Shown: positions 19,301 to 30,680, counted from the first letter of the stretch. The stretch is DNA of 64,000 nt from Micromonospora peucetia (GCF_900091625.1 NZ_FMIC01000002.1:1054001-1118000), one strand, 5' to 3'. The notes: generated by a model not told the origin, from the letters alone. A program made the numbers and translations.

Positions 19301-21267
19301 ACGCCTCCGGGGCGGGACTGGTCCGGCCGTGGACCACCGCGCTGGCCCTGGGCAGCATCGCGCTGATCGGCGTCATGGTGGCGGCGCTGGCCCGGTCGCT
19401 GGCCGTACCGCTGGTGGAGGACATCGAGACCGAGGGAATGCCGCCGCACCTGGCCCAGATCGGGGGTGCCGCAGCCGGCGCCGCCCTGCTCGCGTTCCCC
19501 GGCGCCGTCGCGGCGCTGGCGGTCGAGTTCGGGCGTTCACCGGAGGTGGTGCTCACCGCCGCGTTGGCCGCGTCGAGCCTGGGGCTGGCGACGGTGGCCG
19601 CCGCCCGGCGGCGGATCCCGCAGTACCTGCCCTGGGCGAGCGCGGCGGTGGCCGGGGGTGCCACGGTGAGCGCCCTGGCCGCCGTGCCCGCCGGCCTGCC
19701 CGTCGGTGTCTACGCCGCCGCCGCGGCCCTGCTCGGGGTGCTCGCCGAGCTGGTCCGGGGCGCGACCGAACCGCCGATCGGCGCGGCCCAGCCGGTGCGC
19801 CGCTGGTCGGTGCTGCTCGACGGCGCGCTGCGACGCCTGCCGGACGACGGGACACGCCGCTGGCGGGTCAGCCCCGCCGCCGGCGCGCTCGCCGCCGCCG
19901 CGCTGCCCACCGCCCTGGCGCTGGTGTCGATCGCGCCGTCCCTGGTCGTCGCCCTGGTCGATCCGCACCGCAGCCTCGCCCGGGTCTGGCAGGGGCCACC
20001 GCCGGAGCTGCTCACCCCGCCGGCCGACGCGGTCGACGCGACCCACGTGCTGACCGCGCTGCTGCTCACCGCGACCGCTGCCCTGGCCGCCACCGGCTTC
20101 AGCGGCGGGCGCCGTTCCCGGGCGGTACCGGTGGTGCTGCCCGGTGCCGCCGTGACCCTGTTGATCACCCCGGTGTCGCTCGGCAACGGCTGGCCGGCGA
20201 GCACGCTGGCGGGGCTGGCCGTGTTCACCATCTCGATGCTGGGCCTGGCGCTCACCCCACCCCCGCCGCTGGCCGAGCGGGCCCGCTCGCTGCGCCTTAC
20301 CCGGGTGCTGGTGTTCGTCATCGGGCTGGCCGCCGGGGGCGCCGGCCTGGTGGGCAGCCTGGCGACCCGGGAGCTGACCCTGTTCACCCTCGGCGGCGCG
20401 GTCGGCGTCGGCGCGGTGGCCGCCCTCTTCGGCACCACCCAGCGGGCCCGCATCCTCGGCTGGCTGTTCGCCTCGCTGATGGCGCAGCTCTTCGTGCTCA
20501 CCGCCGGCCTGGTGGCCGGCCTCGCGGCTGTCTGGTCCGCGTTCGGTGTGCTGGCGGTCGGCGCGGCCCTGCAGGTGTTCGCCGCGACCCTGCCCCGGCT
20601 GCGTCGCCCCGAGGCCCAACGGGAGGCGGCCACCGTCGAGTGGAGCGGGTACGCCGCCGCCCTGATCGCCCTGGCGCTGGCCTTCGACTCGCCCCGGCAC
20701 ATCGCGGCGCTGCTGGCCGCCTGGGGTGCGGTCCTCGGCGTGGCGGCGACCCGACCGGGTCGCCGGCCGGTGGAGCGGCACATCCTGTTCTGGGCGGTGG
20801 TGGTCTGCGAGATCACCGCCTGGTGGATCCTGATGTGGGTCGCCGACGTGGCGCTGCCGGAGGCCTACACGCTGCCCTTCGCGGCGCTCGCCCTGCTCGT
20901 CGGAGTGCTGGAGTTGCGGCACCGGCCCGACCTGAGCAGCTGGGTCGCGTACGGGCCGGCTCTGGTCGCCGCGTTCGTGCCGACCCTGGCGATCGTGCTG
21001 GCCACCGAGTCCAGCACGCTGCGCCAGGTGCTGCTGCTACTCGGCGCCGTGGCCGTGCTCGTCTTCGGGTCGATGAGTCAGCAGCAGGCACCCGTGATCG
21101 TCGGTGCCGCCGTCACCGCGGTCGCGGCGGTGCACGCGCTGTTCAGCCTGGGGCCGTGGCTGGCTCTGATTCCGGTAGGCATCCTGCTGCTGGTGCTCGG
21201 CGCGAGCAACGAACGCCGACGCCGCGCCCAGGAACGCCTCCAGACAGCCCTACGCGGCATGCGCTAA
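16348..21267 (+). CDS. Giant polytopic membrane protein with N-terminal zinc ribbon (SCO7613-like)
   Basis: 1639 residues. The N-terminus has a zinc ribbon (CSSCG at residues 6-10, CPHCG at 19-23), then a charged helix likely to form a coiled coil (EIERSIAEMKAREAAIASEQ), a Pro-rich linker, and from about residue 150 an almost unbroken run of Ala/Leu/Val-rich membrane helices to the end. The layout matches actinobacterial SCO7613 C-terminal domain proteins of unknown function. Within the membrane part, RAVPEAARRGP (near residue 474) and RAMPEEWRRGP (near 839) head similar blocks about 365 residues apart, evidence of internal duplication. GTG start in GTGGCGAGC; GGAGG lies only 5 bases upstream. 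Very long open frames on the other strand are compositional shadows. Confidence 0.85.
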   Translation: MASFQCSSCGREIKPAVSCPHCGAHQPQWVEHLAEIERSIAEMKAREAAIASEQRQIAAKMQAALFQRDTLAHAGEERLKQAARPRRVLRRRANRRPPTATTGAPPRVPRQGAPAGPDDPPPPPPSTATWLDADDPEHPPEASSREVQNIPLGLGALLLGVAAVVFAAVATSSMDALARLGILLLATVLMLLAPPVLARRGLTSTAETISAVGLLLVPLAGYALWAVDRIGNGGASGAVFAGIIFAVTAGVAFGYAGWTGLRAPRFATVLAAQPVLPLLAYDRITGAGGWALVLTAVALLDLWLARSAVTVERSVRPDLPEPPAEPAGSTNPAAPRQRRADDRPEGAPEEAGEVLDGGLSAQERGSATRPVPWLCELTWVLHGVAVALALAYAVSALLRAGTVPTATGAGLALLLAAAVGLAGTLLLRRPPLPDLGAGIFTLAVIGALSRIASVAFPGRALLLIAAVITLTGLAVRAVPEAARRGPQLASAVALTVSGVVVAGGALRAGVAPVRAALPAWAADLDRYPAELSAAVGPAAWQLAASAFLLTVAAVLALPTEIRREFAVVGAALTALAVPASFGLGWAVAPWPMVLTAVGIGVVGLSARTGRAALAHAVTAGGVGLFGAGAGLARPALTAAVLLTLFAAGVLVAVAPRMRLAPAAADTVSAWAAGGAAFALPGAVAAFVAATVPVDPTPTPASLREVTVPVLAASFLAVCVTLGHAAVVQVSQRRIPTPLAVGTAIGAVMVTAAAFGAPGATAADAWVGGLLLVAAAMVVFAGPIDAGRRSDLTLDGSDLAAAAVTAALIATLARIAAVLAPGGQLAVAAGLVLVVAVAARAMPEEWRRGPIAGLAVGGVLIGLLAGWSALRGGLGVLATPGPIWAGDLTGWPAGPTGGSTWQAPVALALLGVAAAVLLPPPWKYDVSGAAAVLATIGAPAAFDLPWWSPVLVGGMVATVFGAAAVAAVDPRAGLSRAVVAGVVALHASGAGLVRPWTTALALGSIALIGVMVAALARSLAVPLVEDIETEGMPPHLAQIGGAAAGAALLAFPGAVAALAVEFGRSPEVVLTAALAASSLGLATVAAARRRIPQYLPWASAAVAGGATVSALAAVPAGLPVGVYAAAAALLGVLAELVRGATEPPIGAAQPVRRWSVLLDGALRRLPDDGTRRWRVSPAAGALAAAALPTALALVSIAPSLVVALVDPHRSLARVWQGPPPELLTPPADAVDATHVLTALLLTATAALAATGFSGGRRSRAVPVVLPGAAVTLLITPVSLGNGWPASTLAGLAVFTISMLGLALTPPPPLAERARSLRLTRVLVFVIGLAAGGAGLVGSLATRELTLFTLGGAVGVGAVAALFGTTQRARILGWLFASLMAQLFVLTAGLVAGLAAVWSAFGVLAVGAALQVFAATLPRLRRPEAQREAATVEWSGYAAALIALALAFDSPRHIAALLAAWGAVLGVAATRPGRRPVERHILFWAVVVCEITAWWILMWVADVALPEAYTLPFAALALLVGVLELRHRPDLSSWVAYGPALVAAFVPTLAIVLATESSTLRQVLLLLGAVAVLVFGSMSQQQAPVIVGAAVTAVAAVHALFSLGPWLALIPVGILLLVLGASNERRRRAQERLQTALRGMR

Positions 21268-21323
21268 CCCAACCCTCCCCCACCCTCCCTGGCGTGGGCG
21301 CACTGACCGCGCCACCCTGCTCA

Positions 21324-21398
21324 TCGCGATCTTGCACTTCTGGCCCGCACAAGTGGCACAAACCGCGCATATCAAGGGCCAAAAGTGCAAGATCGCGA
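21324..21398. repeat. Inverted repeat, CGATCTTGCACTT hairpin family, copy 2
   Basis: Arms at 21324-21346 and 21376-21398, 23 nt with one mismatch, separated by 29 bases. The left arm begins TCGCGATCTTGCACTTC. It lies between the convergent ends of the giant membrane-protein gene and purE, so a two-way terminator role fits. The bases after it (to 21463) are a G-rich tract with GGGAGG units and no gene. Confidence 0.8.
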
Positions 21399-21463
21399 GC
21401 TTGGCAACGCGGACGGGCGGGGAGGGAGGGGCAGGGAGGGAGGGGCAGGGCGGGAGGGGCGGG

Positions 21464-21955
21464 TCAGGTTAGGGAGGCTCGGAGGGCGGCGTCCTTTTCG
21501 GCGACCAGTTGCTCCAGGTCTGCCTGATACGCCGACATGCGGTCGAGCAGGGGGCGGTCGGCGGCAGCCAGGATGCGGACGGCGAGCAGACCGGCGTTGC
21601 GGGCGTTGCCGATCGACACGGTGGCCACCGGCACGCCGGCCGGCATCTGCACGATGGACAGCAGCGAGTCCATTCCGTCGAGGTGCTTCAACGGCACCGG
21701 GACGCCGATCACAGGCAGCGGGGTGACCGAGGCGATCATCCCGGGCAGGGCGGCGGCGCCACCCGCCCCGGCGATGATGACCTTCAGGCCCCGGTCGGCT
21801 GCGGCACGCCCGTAGTCGATCATCTTGATCGGGGTACGGTGCGCCGAAACCACCTCGACCTCGTACGACACCTCGAACTCGTCCAGCACTTCGGCGGCGG
21901 CCTTCATCGTCGGCCAGTCCGAGTCGCTGCCCATGATCAGCCCAACGGTGCTCAC
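21464..21955 (-). CDS. purE: N5-carboxyaminoimidazole ribonucleotide mutase
   Basis: Converts N5-CAIR (made by PurK) to CAIR in purine synthesis. 163 residues, the class I size. GSDSDWPTM near residue 9, [11 protein letters not shown] (about 40-50) and the glycine-rich [17 protein letters not shown] are the active-site loops. The GTG start overlaps the purK stop by 4 bp, so the two proteins of the bacterial two-step route are translationally coupled. Confidence 0.95.
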   Translation of the reverse strand: MSTVGLIMGSDSDWPTMKAAAEVLDEFEVSYEVEVVSAHRTPIKMIDYGRAAADRGLKVIIAGAGGAAALPGMIASVTPLPVIGVPVPLKHLDGMDSLLSIVQMPAGVPVATVSIGNARNAGLLAVRILAAADRPLLDRMSAYQADLEQLVAEKDAALRASLT

Positions 21956-23133
21956 TGGTGTCCCTCCCGCAGCCAGCGGGCGGCCCGCGCGGCCCGCGTC
22001 CGTACGTCGTCCAAGTCGTCGCCGAGCACCGTGACGTGGCCGATCTTGCGGCCGGGTCGCACCTGCTTGCCGTAGAGGTGCACCTTGGCGCCCGGCTCGG
22101 CCGCGAAGAGGTGGTGCAGCCGCTCGTCGATCGACATCCCGCCCGGCTCTCCGCCGAGCACGTTCGCCATCACCACCACGGGAGCGGTCAGCGAGGTGTC
22201 CCCCATCGGGTAGTCGAGCACCGCCCGCAGGTGCTGCTCGAACTGCGACGTGCGGGCACCCTCGATGGTCCAGTGCCCGGAGTTGTGCGGTCGCATCGCC
22301 AGCTCGTTCACCAGGAGCCGGCTGCCCCCGGGTGCGGCCGGGTCGGCGACCTCGAACAGTTCCACGGCGAGCAGGCCGACCACGCCGAGCGCGGTCGCCA
22401 GGTCGATGGCGAGCTGCTGGGCGGCGACCGCCAGCTCCTCCGGCAGGCCCGGTGCGGGGGCGAGCACCTCCACGCAGATGCCGTCGCGCTGCACGGTCTC
22501 GACCACCGGGTACGCGGCGACCTGCCCGAACGGCGAGCGGGCCACCTGCACCGCGAGCTCCCGGCGCAGCGGCACCCGCTCCTCGACGATCAGCAGGGTG
22601 CCGCCGGCCAGCAGCGTCGTGGCCAGCTCGTCGGCCTGCGCCGCGTCGCCGACCAGCCAGACGCCCCGGCCGTCGTACCCACCGCGGGCCGCCTTGAGCA
22701 CCACCGGCCAGCCGGTCCCGTCGCCGAACGCCACCAGGTCGGCGGGCTCGGCGACGGGCCGCCACGCCGGGTTCGGTGCGCCCAGCTCACCGAGCCGCTC
22801 CCGCATGGCCCGCTTGTCCTGGGCGTGCAGCAGCGCGTCGGCCGGCGGGAAGAGCTTCACGCCCTCGGCGGCCAGCGTCCGGATGTGTTCGGTGGGGACC
22901 TGCTCGTGGTCGAAGGTGACCACGTCGCAGGCCTTGGCGAAGGTGCGCAGCGCGGCGAGGTCGGTGTGGTCGCCGTACTGGACGTCGGCGGCGACCAGCG
23001 CGGCACCGTCGTCGGGAGCGAGCGCCAGCACGCGCAGCGACTGGCCGAGGGCGATCGCGGACTGGTGGGTCATCCGGGCCAGCTGGCCGCCGCCCACCAT
23101 GCCGACAACGGGCAGACCGGTACGGGAATCCAT
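21952..23133 (-). CDS. purK: N5-carboxyaminoimidazole ribonucleotide synthetase
   Basis: ATP-grasp enzyme that carboxylates AIR to N5-CAIR with bicarbonate and ATP. 393 residues. The opening [25 protein letters not shown], the ATP-grasp lysine and glycine loop in [18 protein letters not shown], and late [15 protein letters not shown] are all classical PurK motifs. ATG start; TAGGCT lies 9 bases upstream. First gene of the purK-purE operon. Confidence 0.95.
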   Translation of the reverse strand: MDSRTGLPVVGMVGGGQLARMTHQSAIALGQSLRVLALAPDDGAALVAADVQYGDHTDLAALRTFAKACDVVTFDHEQVPTEHIRTLAAEGVKLFPPADALLHAQDKRAMRERLGELGAPNPAWRPVAEPADLVAFGDGTGWPVVLKAARGGYDGRGVWLVGDAAQADELATTLLAGGTLLIVEERVPLRRELAVQVARSPFGQVAAYPVVETVQRDGICVEVLAPAPGLPEELAVAAQQLAIDLATALGVVGLLAVELFEVADPAAPGGSRLLVNELAMRPHNSGHWTIEGARTSQFEQHLRAVLDYPMGDTSLTAPVVVMANVLGGEPGGMSIDERLHHLFAAEPGAKVHLYGKQVRPGRKIGHVTVLGDDLDDVRTRAARAARWLREGHQ

Positions 23134-23210
23134 AGCGGCGCCAGCCTATCGGGACGGCCCGCCACCTGCGCCGCCGGATGGCCGATCGCACACCGCCGCA
23201 GCCGGGCGGC

Positions 23211-25256
<2,046 letters not shown>

Positions 25257-25262
25257 CCGACG

Positions 25263-25268
25263 ACCATA
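25263..25268 (-). promoter_or_regulatory. -10 box of leaderless DUF255 gene
   Basis: TATGGT on the minus strand, followed by CGTCGG and the GTG start. The 6-base spacing puts the transcription start at or within a base or two of the start codon. Confidence 0.55.
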
Positions 25269-25296
25269 GCCACCCGGTGGCGTACCCGTCGGGCGG

Positions 25297-27828
25297 TCAG
25301 GAGGCGCCGTCGGCGCGCAGCGGCAGGACGTTGGGGCGGGCCTCGGCGAGCAGGGTGCCGAGCACCGCGCCGATCTTGTCGGCCGGCATCGGCTTGAAGA
25401 AGTGGTAGCCCTGGGCGGCCGTGCAGCCCAGCTCGGCCAGGGCGGAGCGCTGCTCGGCGGTCTCCACGCCCTCGGCGACCACCCGCAGCCCCAGCTCGTG
25501 GGCGAGCCCGACGGTGGTCCGTACGATCGCCGCCGCCTCGGGGGAGTCGGCCATCCGGATCACGAAGGAACGATCCACCTTGAGCTCGTCCACCGCGATC
25601 CGGGTGAGGAACGTCAGCGAGGAGAAGCCCGTGCCGAAGTCGTCGACCGCGAGCTGCACGCCCATCGACCGCAGCGTTGCGAGCACCTCGTCGATGACCT
25701 CCAGCTCGCTCATCACCACCGTCTCGGTGATCTCCAGGACCAGCCGGTGCGGCGGCACCTGGTGCTGGCGCAGGGCGTCGGCGATCTCGGCGGGCAGGCG
25801 GCGGTCGAGCAGACTGCGCGCCGACAGGTTGACCGAGATCGGCACGTCGAGCCCGTCGCGGGCCCAGCCGGCGGCAACGGCGAGCGCCTTGTCCAGCACG
25901 TAGCGGGTGAAGGTGCCAAGCTGCTCGCTGTTCTCCACTGGGCGGATGAAGTCGTGCGGCCCGAGCCAGCCCCGGCGCGGGTGGCGCCAGCGGATCAGCG
26001 CCTCCACTCCGGTCGGGGCGCCGGTGGCCAGGTCGACCGCCGGCTGCAACGCCAGTACGAGCTGGTCGTCGGTCTTCAGCGCCTCGCGCAGCTCGGCCAG
26101 CAGGGCCAACTGGTCGGTGCTCGCGGCGTCCCGGGTGGAGTCGTAGGCGGCGACGCTGCCGCCGCCCTCCTTGGCCTGGTACATGGCGATGTCGGCCCGG
26201 CGCAGCAGCTCGGTCAGGTCGGCGGTGCCGGCGTCGGCGACCACCACCCCGACGGAGACCTCGACGGACATCCGCACCCCGGCCACCTCGGTCGGCGCGG
26301 CGAGCCGCTCGGCGATCTCGCGGGCCTGCCGCAGCGCGTACGCCATCGGGGCGGCCCGGTCGCCGATCACCGGAACCGACGTCAGCAGCAGCGCGAACTC
26401 GTCGCCGCCGAGCCGGGCGAGCAGGTCCCCGGTGCGGGCGAGGGTGCCCAGCCGGTTGGCGGTCAACCGCAGCAGCTGGTCACCGGCGGCGTGCCCGAGG
26501 GTGTCGTTGACCCCCTTGAACTGGTCGATGTCGAGCAGCAGCAGCGCCACCGGGTGGTCGTGGGCGAGCTGGCGCAGCGCCTGGTCGCCCTTGCTGAGCA
26601 TGGCCGACCGGTTCACCAGCCCGGTGAGCTGGTCGTGCACCGCCTCGTACGACGAGCGGGCGGTGACCAGCCGCAGCTCGCGGTGGGTCGCGGCGTCGTG
26701 CAGCGCGGCGGCGAGCGCGTCGCCGAACGCGGCCACGGCGTCGCCCTCCCGGGCGTTCGGCGGCGCGCAGCGCGGGAACCGGACCCGCAGTTCGCCCACC
26801 CGGGCGGCACCCACGGTGAGGGTACGCACCAGCTCGTGTTCCTCCGGCTCGGTCCGACCGGGCGGCGCGACCTCCCGGTCGACCAGCTGGCCGCCCGCGT
26901 CGCCCCGATAGCGCCGCCACCGGCCGTCGCCCCGGGCCACGTCGACGTCCACGAGTTCGGCGTTGAACAGGGTCAGCGCGCCGCTCACCGCGGCCGTGGC
27001 GACACCCCGCTCGTCGAGCTGGTTGAGCGCGGCGGTGGCCTCGGCGAAGGCCCGCCAGGTGCGCCGCTCCTGGTCGGCGCGGAGCCGGTGCCGGTAGGTC
27101 TGCTGAAGCAGCCAGAGCGGCGGCGGGAGCAGCAGCAGCCAGCGCGCGTCGAGCTCCAGCAGCGCCACCACGCCCAGGCCGACGGCCACGTTCCCGACGA
27201 ACATCAGCAGCTTGCCGCGCAGCGCGGCGAGCAGCAGCGGTGCGACGGGGATGCCGTGCCGCAGCGCCAGGGTGGCGCCGCCGAGCCAGGCGGTGGTGAG
27301 GAGGTAGGTGACCGATCCGGCGAGTACGGCCAGGGCGAGCGCCGGGGTGGGCGTCGCCAGCAGCGGATCACCGAGCGCGGTGGTGACCGAGACGGCCAGG
27401 GCGGTGGCGGCGGTCAGCGAGGCCGTGATCCGGACGACCTCCAGCACCGGCCGCCGGTCGCCGAGCAGCGACATGGCCGACCAGGCGAGGGCGCCGCCGA
27501 GGAGCGCGGCGGAGGGGAGCCAGCCGGTGGGGGTCAGGTAGAGGCAGACGATCAGCGCTGCCTCCACCCAGGTGATGCTCACCATTCCGGCGGCGCTGCG
27601 GAACCGCAGCCGGGCCAGCTGGGCGACGGCGAACACGACGACGGCGAGACCGAACCGGGCCGGCCCGCCGAGCGGGTCGTCGGCGGGGAGACGCGGCGGT
27701 GCCGTCCACCCCAGCCCGGCGGCGACCAGGGCGGTGAGTACGACGGCGGCGGTGAGCAGGAGCAGCCGCGTGGGCGTGCCGCGGGCTCCGAGCCGGTCGG
27801 TCGACTCGCCGGCCCTGCCGGAGGTCAC
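25297..27828 (-). CDS. Membrane-anchored GGDEF/EAL cyclic-di-GMP enzyme
   Basis: 843 residues. About eight N-terminal membrane helices (to ~residue 250) lead into a linker, then a GGDEF domain ([12 protein letters not shown], near residue 480) and an EAL domain ([11 protein letters not shown], near 607; [13 protein letters not shown] and ELKVDRSFV later). Both catalytic signatures are intact, and an RxxD inhibitory site (RTGD) sits five residues before GGDEF, so cyclase and phosphodiesterase are both possible, with product inhibition. In actinomycetes c-di-GMP controls development. GTG start overlaps the stop of a 21-codon upstream ORF. Confidence 0.93.
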   Translation of the reverse strand: MTSGRAGESTDRLGARGTPTRLLLLTAAVVLTALVAAGLGWTAPPRLPADDPLGGPARFGLAVVVFAVAQLARLRFRSAAGMVSITWVEAALIVCLYLTPTGWLPSAALLGGALAWSAMSLLGDRRPVLEVVRITASLTAATALAVSVTTALGDPLLATPTPALALAVLAGSVTYLLTTAWLGGATLALRHGIPVAPLLLAALRGKLLMFVGNVAVGLGVVALLELDARWLLLLPPPLWLLQQTYRHRLRADQERRTWRAFAEATAALNQLDERGVATAAVSGALTLFNAELVDVDVARGDGRWRRYRGDAGGQLVDREVAPPGRTEPEEHELVRTLTVGAARVGELRVRFPRCAPPNAREGDAVAAFGDALAAALHDAATHRELRLVTARSSYEAVHDQLTGLVNRSAMLSKGDQALRQLAHDHPVALLLLDIDQFKGVNDTLGHAAGDQLLRLTANRLGTLARTGDLLARLGGDEFALLLTSVPVIGDRAAPMAYALRQAREIAERLAAPTEVAGVRMSVEVSVGVVVADAGTADLTELLRRADIAMYQAKEGGGSVAAYDSTRDAASTDQLALLAELREALKTDDQLVLALQPAVDLATGAPTGVEALIRWRHPRRGWLGPHDFIRPVENSEQLGTFTRYVLDKALAVAAGWARDGLDVPISVNLSARSLLDRRLPAEIADALRQHQVPPHRLVLEITETVVMSELEVIDEVLATLRSMGVQLAVDDFGTGFSSLTFLTRIAVDELKVDRSFVIRMADSPEAAAIVRTTVGLAHELGLRVVAEGVETAEQRSALAELGCTAAQGYHFFKPMPADKIGAVLGTLLAEARPNVLPLRADGAS

Positions 27829-27890
27829 CGACCCGCTCCGCCCGCGGGCCCCTGGCCGGTACGACGGGCAGCCGCTGGTGTGGTGGTCAT
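27825..27890 (-). CDS. Upstream ORF coupled to the GGDEF/EAL gene
   Basis: ATG with a strong GGGAGGGGG site, 6-base spacing, then 21 codons beginning MTTTPAAARRTGQGPAG, ending in TGA that overlaps the GGDEF/EAL GTG as GTGA. The large gene itself has no good ribosome-binding site, so its translation probably depends on ribosomes finishing this ORF. The peptide has no recognisable motif; coupling seems more likely to be its role than the product. It is in a different frame from the enzyme, so it is not an N-terminal extension. Confidence 0.5.
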   Translation of the reverse strand: MTTTPAAARRTGQGPAGGAGR

Positions 27891-28008
27891 CGGCGCCCCC
27901 TCCCGCGCACGGCTACGGGAACTCTTGGTCCCCCCGGCGAGAGGCTAAGGCAAACCAGGGGGCCGCAACAGGGGGCGACGGCCCGGTTCGACGTGAATCA
28001 TGCGTGGA

Positions 28009-28302
28009 CTAGCCGTTGCGACGCTGCTGACGCCCGGTGGGAGCGGCGGAGGATGAATCCTGCGCCGGCGCGCCTTCTGTCGGATCGACGACTGCCGCGT
28101 CCGCCCGGTCGGACGTCATCGGCGGGCCCTGCTGGGGGAACCGGTCGGGCAGCCGACGCAGCCGGGAGTTCATGTTGCGGATCAGCAGGACGGTGGCAGT
28201 CGCCAGAACGAGGATGAGGAAGAGGCCCATCGGCCCGGCCAGACCACCCGTGCGGGTGTCCCCGAAGTTGTTCTGGGCGAGCACCTGTGCGGCGGTCAGC
28301 AT
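28009..28302 (-). CDS. Small single-pass membrane protein, conserved hypothetical
   Basis: 97 residues. One membrane helix (about residues 24-43, GPMGLFLILVLATATVLLIRN) followed by a charged, disordered tail ending TGRQQRRNG. ATG preceded by GGAGG with 6-base spacing. 48 bp downstream of mca on the same strand; this pair is, from memory, commonly adjacent in actinobacteria, but no function is known. Confidence 0.8.
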   Translation of the reverse strand: MLTAAQVLAQNNFGDTRTGGLAGPMGLFLILVLATATVLLIRNMNSRLRRLPDRFPQQGPPMTSDRADAAVVDPTEGAPAQDSSSAAPTGRQQRRNG

Positions 28303-28350
28303 GGTGTTCCTCCGGTGTGCGGTTGGTGACCAGGGTAACCCTCGGCCGGA

Positions 28351-29232
28351 TCAGCGGGCATGGGCCGTCTCGCGCACCCCGGCGAAGAGGTCCGACTCGG
28401 GCAGCGGGCTGTCGACCATCGAGCGCACCAGCTCGAAGTCCTCCGTCGGCCACGCCTGCTTCTGCAACTCCATCGGCACCTGGAACCAGAAGCCGTCCGG
28501 GTCGATCTGGGTGGCGTGGGCGCGCAGCGCGTCGTCGCGGACCGGGAAGTAGTCGGCGCACTCGACCCGGGTCGTGATCCGGGGGCCCTTGTCGGGGCGG
28601 TCCTCCCAACGCTTGATCCACTCGTCGTAGGGCGACTTGTGGCCGGCGGCGAGCAGCCCCTCGTGCAGCGCCATGATCTTGCCCTTGGAGAAGCCGATGT
28701 CGTAGTAGAGCTTGAGCGGCTGCCACGGCTCGCCCAACTCCGGGTAGCGCTCCGGGTCGCCGGCTGCCTCGAACGCGGCCACGCTGACCTGGTGGGTCAT
28801 GATGTGGTCGGGGTGCGGGTAGCCGCCCTCCTCGTCGTACGTCGTGACGACGTGCGGACGGAACTGGCGCATCAGCCGCACCAGCGGGCCGGCCGCCACT
28901 TCGACCTCCTGGAGGGCGAAGCAGCCCTCGGGCAGCGGCGGGAGCGGGTCGCCCTCGGGCAGGCCGGAGTCGACGAAGCCGAGCCACGCCTGCTCGACGC
29001 CGAGGATCGCCCGCGCGGCGTCCATCTCCGCCCGGCGGACGTCGGCGATGTTGGCCCAGACGTCCGGTCGGTCCATCTTCGGGTTGAGCACGCTGCCGCG
29101 CTCGCCGCCGGTGCACGTGACCACCAGGACGTCCACGCCCTCGGCGACGTACTTCGCCATGGTCGCGGCGCCCTTGCTCGACTCGTCGTCGGGATGTGCG
29201 TGGACGGCCATCAGTCGCAGTCGCTCTGCCAA
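28351..29232 (-). CDS. mca: Mycothiol S-conjugate amidase
   Basis: Zinc-dependent amidase that cleaves mycothiol S-conjugates so that the mercapturic acid can be exported; detoxification in the actinobacterial cytoplasm. 293 residues. The LmbE/PIG-L metal site reads AHPDDE (His13, Asp15, Asp16) with HPDH at residues 140-143. [11 protein letters not shown] and the long C-terminal part point to Mca rather than the shorter MshB. A TTG start is used, with GGAG 9 bases upstream; the family begins several residues before MAVHAHPD, so the internal ATG at residue 8 is less likely. Confidence 0.9.
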   Translation of the reverse strand: MAERLRLMAVHAHPDDESSKGAATMAKYVAEGVDVLVVTCTGGERGSVLNPKMDRPDVWANIADVRRAEMDAARAILGVEQAWLGFVDSGLPEGDPLPPLPEGCFALQEVEVAAGPLVRLMRQFRPHVVTTYDEEGGYPHPDHIMTHQVSVAAFEAAGDPERYPELGEPWQPLKLYYDIGFSKGKIMALHEGLLAAGHKSPYDEWIKRWEDRPDKGPRITTRVECADYFPVRDDALRAHATQIDPDGFWFQVPMELQKQAWPTEDFELVRSMVDSPLPESDLFAGVRETAHAR

Positions 29233-29424
29233 CGTCGGCGCTCCTCAGTCTCTGCCCGCCGGCGGACCCCCCGCAGGACCGCCAGGCTGACCTGCCGGAA
29301 TCCTCCCCCGCGCCGGGACCCGACGGTGCCGACCTGTCATATTTGACGACGGGACGGGCTGGGAGGATGGAACTCTGCCATTCTTGCCGATGCCCCCGAC
29401 AACGACGCCAGGAGATACCCGCCG

Positions 29425-29859
29425 GTGACCGAGACGCACGCCACACTTCCGCCGGGCGCGCCCGCCTTCCCACCGGGGCGGTACGGCCGCCGCCGGGAGC
29501 CCCGGCGACGCCGGCCGCTGCTGACGACGCTGCTGGTGGTCGCACTGGTCGCGGTCATGACCCTGGTCTCGGTGCGGCTCTACCGGCAGTACGGCGACCC
29601 GAACTACGACGCCCAGGTGATCACCTACACCGGGATCACCGACAGTCAGGTGCTGGTCGACTTCCGGGTCAACGTGCCGGAGGGCGGCTCGGCGGTCTGC
29701 CTGCTGCGCGCCCGGGACCGCGACGGCGCCGAGGTGGCCCGAGAAGAGGTGACGGTCACCGCCCGGCCCGACCAGCGGCAGGTGACCACCCAGCACCGGC
29801 TGGCCACCACCGCGCGACCCTTCATCGGCGAGGTGGTGCGCTGCCGGCCCCCGGCCTGA
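29425..29859 (+). CDS. DUF4307 membrane-anchored protein
   Basis: 144 residues. A Pro/Arg-rich N-terminus (PPGRYGRRREPRRRRP), one membrane helix (about 32-50, LLTTLLVVALVAVMTLVSV), then an extracytoplasmic domain with DSQVLVDFRVNVP and VCLLRARDRDGAEVA, which fits the actinobacterial DUF4307 family often found between mca and greA. GTG follows AGGAG. Function unknown. Its last codons and stop are duplicated as a 38-bp tandem repeat. Confidence 0.85.
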   Translation: MTETHATLPPGAPAFPPGRYGRRREPRRRRPLLTTLLVVALVAVMTLVSVRLYRQYGDPNYDAQVITYTGITDSQVLVDFRVNVPEGGSAVCLLRARDRDGAEVAREEVTVTARPDQRQVTTQHRLATTARPFIGEVVRCRPPA

Positions 29860-29923
29860 GCAACCACGACACGGGGCCGGACGCGCCCCCGGCCTGAGCA
29901 GCCACGACGCGGGGCCGGACGCG
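29848..29923. repeat. 38-bp tandem duplication across the DUF4307 stop
   Basis: Two copies of a 38-bp unit (29848-29885 and 29886-29923) differing at two positions. The first contains the real stop codon, the second repeats it in frame. It lies between DUF4307 and greA. Confidence 0.75.
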
Positions 29924-30053
29924 CCGGCACGGACGCCGCCGGCGGCCTCGGTGCCGGGGGCGGCGCCGGTGCTCGAGCGCACCCTGTGTCGTACCGCACT
30001 GGTAACTTGGAGTTTCACCTGTCAGCCAGCACGCACAAACGAGGAGACCGCCT

Positions 30054-30551
30054 GTGTCTACTGGCAACGAGGCGCCCGCCACCTGGCTGTCCCAGGACGC
30101 ATTCGACCGGCTCCAGGGCGAGCTCGACGAGCTGATCGCCAACCGGCCGGTCATCGCCGCCGAGATCAACGCCCGGCGCGAGGAGGGCGACCTGCGGGAG
30201 AACGGTGGCTACCACGCCGCCCGTGAGGAGCAGGGCAAGGCCGAGGGGCGCATCCTCTACCTCAAGGAGCTGCTCCGCACCGCCAAGGTGGGCGGGGCAC
30301 CGACCGCCGACGTGGTGTCGCCCGGCATGGTCGTGACGATCTTCTTCGACGACGACAAGGACGACACCGAGACCTTCCTGCTCGGCTCCCGGGAGATCGC
30401 GGCGACCACCGACCTGACGGTCTACAGCCCGGAGTCGGCGCTGGGCAAGTCGATCCTGGGTGGCCGCCCCGGCCAGACCTGCACCTACACGGCCCCCAGC
30501 GGCGCCGACATCAAGGTGACCGTGGTCAGCTTCGAGCCGTTCTCCGGCTGA
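30054..30551 (+). CDS. greA: Transcription elongation factor GreA
   Basis: Stimulates transcript cleavage by stalled RNA polymerase through its secondary channel. 165 residues. The N-terminal coiled coil carries the acidic tip in NARREEGDLRENGGYHAARE, and the C-terminal FKBP-like half ends VSFEPFSG. GTG start in GTGTCTACTGG with GAGGAG upstream. Followed by a hairpin shared with ilvA. Confidence 0.96.
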   Translation: MSTGNEAPATWLSQDAFDRLQGELDELIANRPVIAAEINARREEGDLRENGGYHAAREEQGKAEGRILYLKELLRTAKVGGAPTADVVSPGMVVTIFFDDDKDDTETFLLGSREIAATTDLTVYSPESALGKSILGGRPGQTCTYTAPSGADIKVTVVSFEPFSG

Positions 30552-30642
30552 GCCTCCGCCGCCCGGCCCGGGTGGGTCGGGCAGCCGTCCCGGCCGCCCG
30601 GGCACCGACCCGACCGGGCGGAAACGAAGAGCGACGCGCCCC

Positions 30643-30680
30643 GGCGAGGCGTGGCACCGGTTCCGGTGTCACGCCTCGCC
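30643..30680. terminator. Two-way terminator between greA and ilvA
   Basis: Arms 30643-30660 and 30663-30680 pair at 17 of 18 positions across a 2-base gap (effective loop a few bases larger). The right arm contains the ilvA stop codon (30669-30671), so the hairpin serves both convergent genes and partly lies in coding sequence. Confidence 0.75.

Noticed and set aside
14677..19449. Open frame of ~1590 codons on the minus strand
   Set aside because: It runs opposite the ugd and giant membrane-protein genes, is Gly/Arg/His/Gln-rich without motifs, and is the usual shadow of GC-biased third positions.
27891..28008. Cyclic-di-GMP riboswitch before the GGDEF/EAL gene
   Set aside because: I looked for GEMM-type motifs and saw none; the leader holds a TAGCCT -10 candidate at 27942-27947 and a short G-rich stretch.
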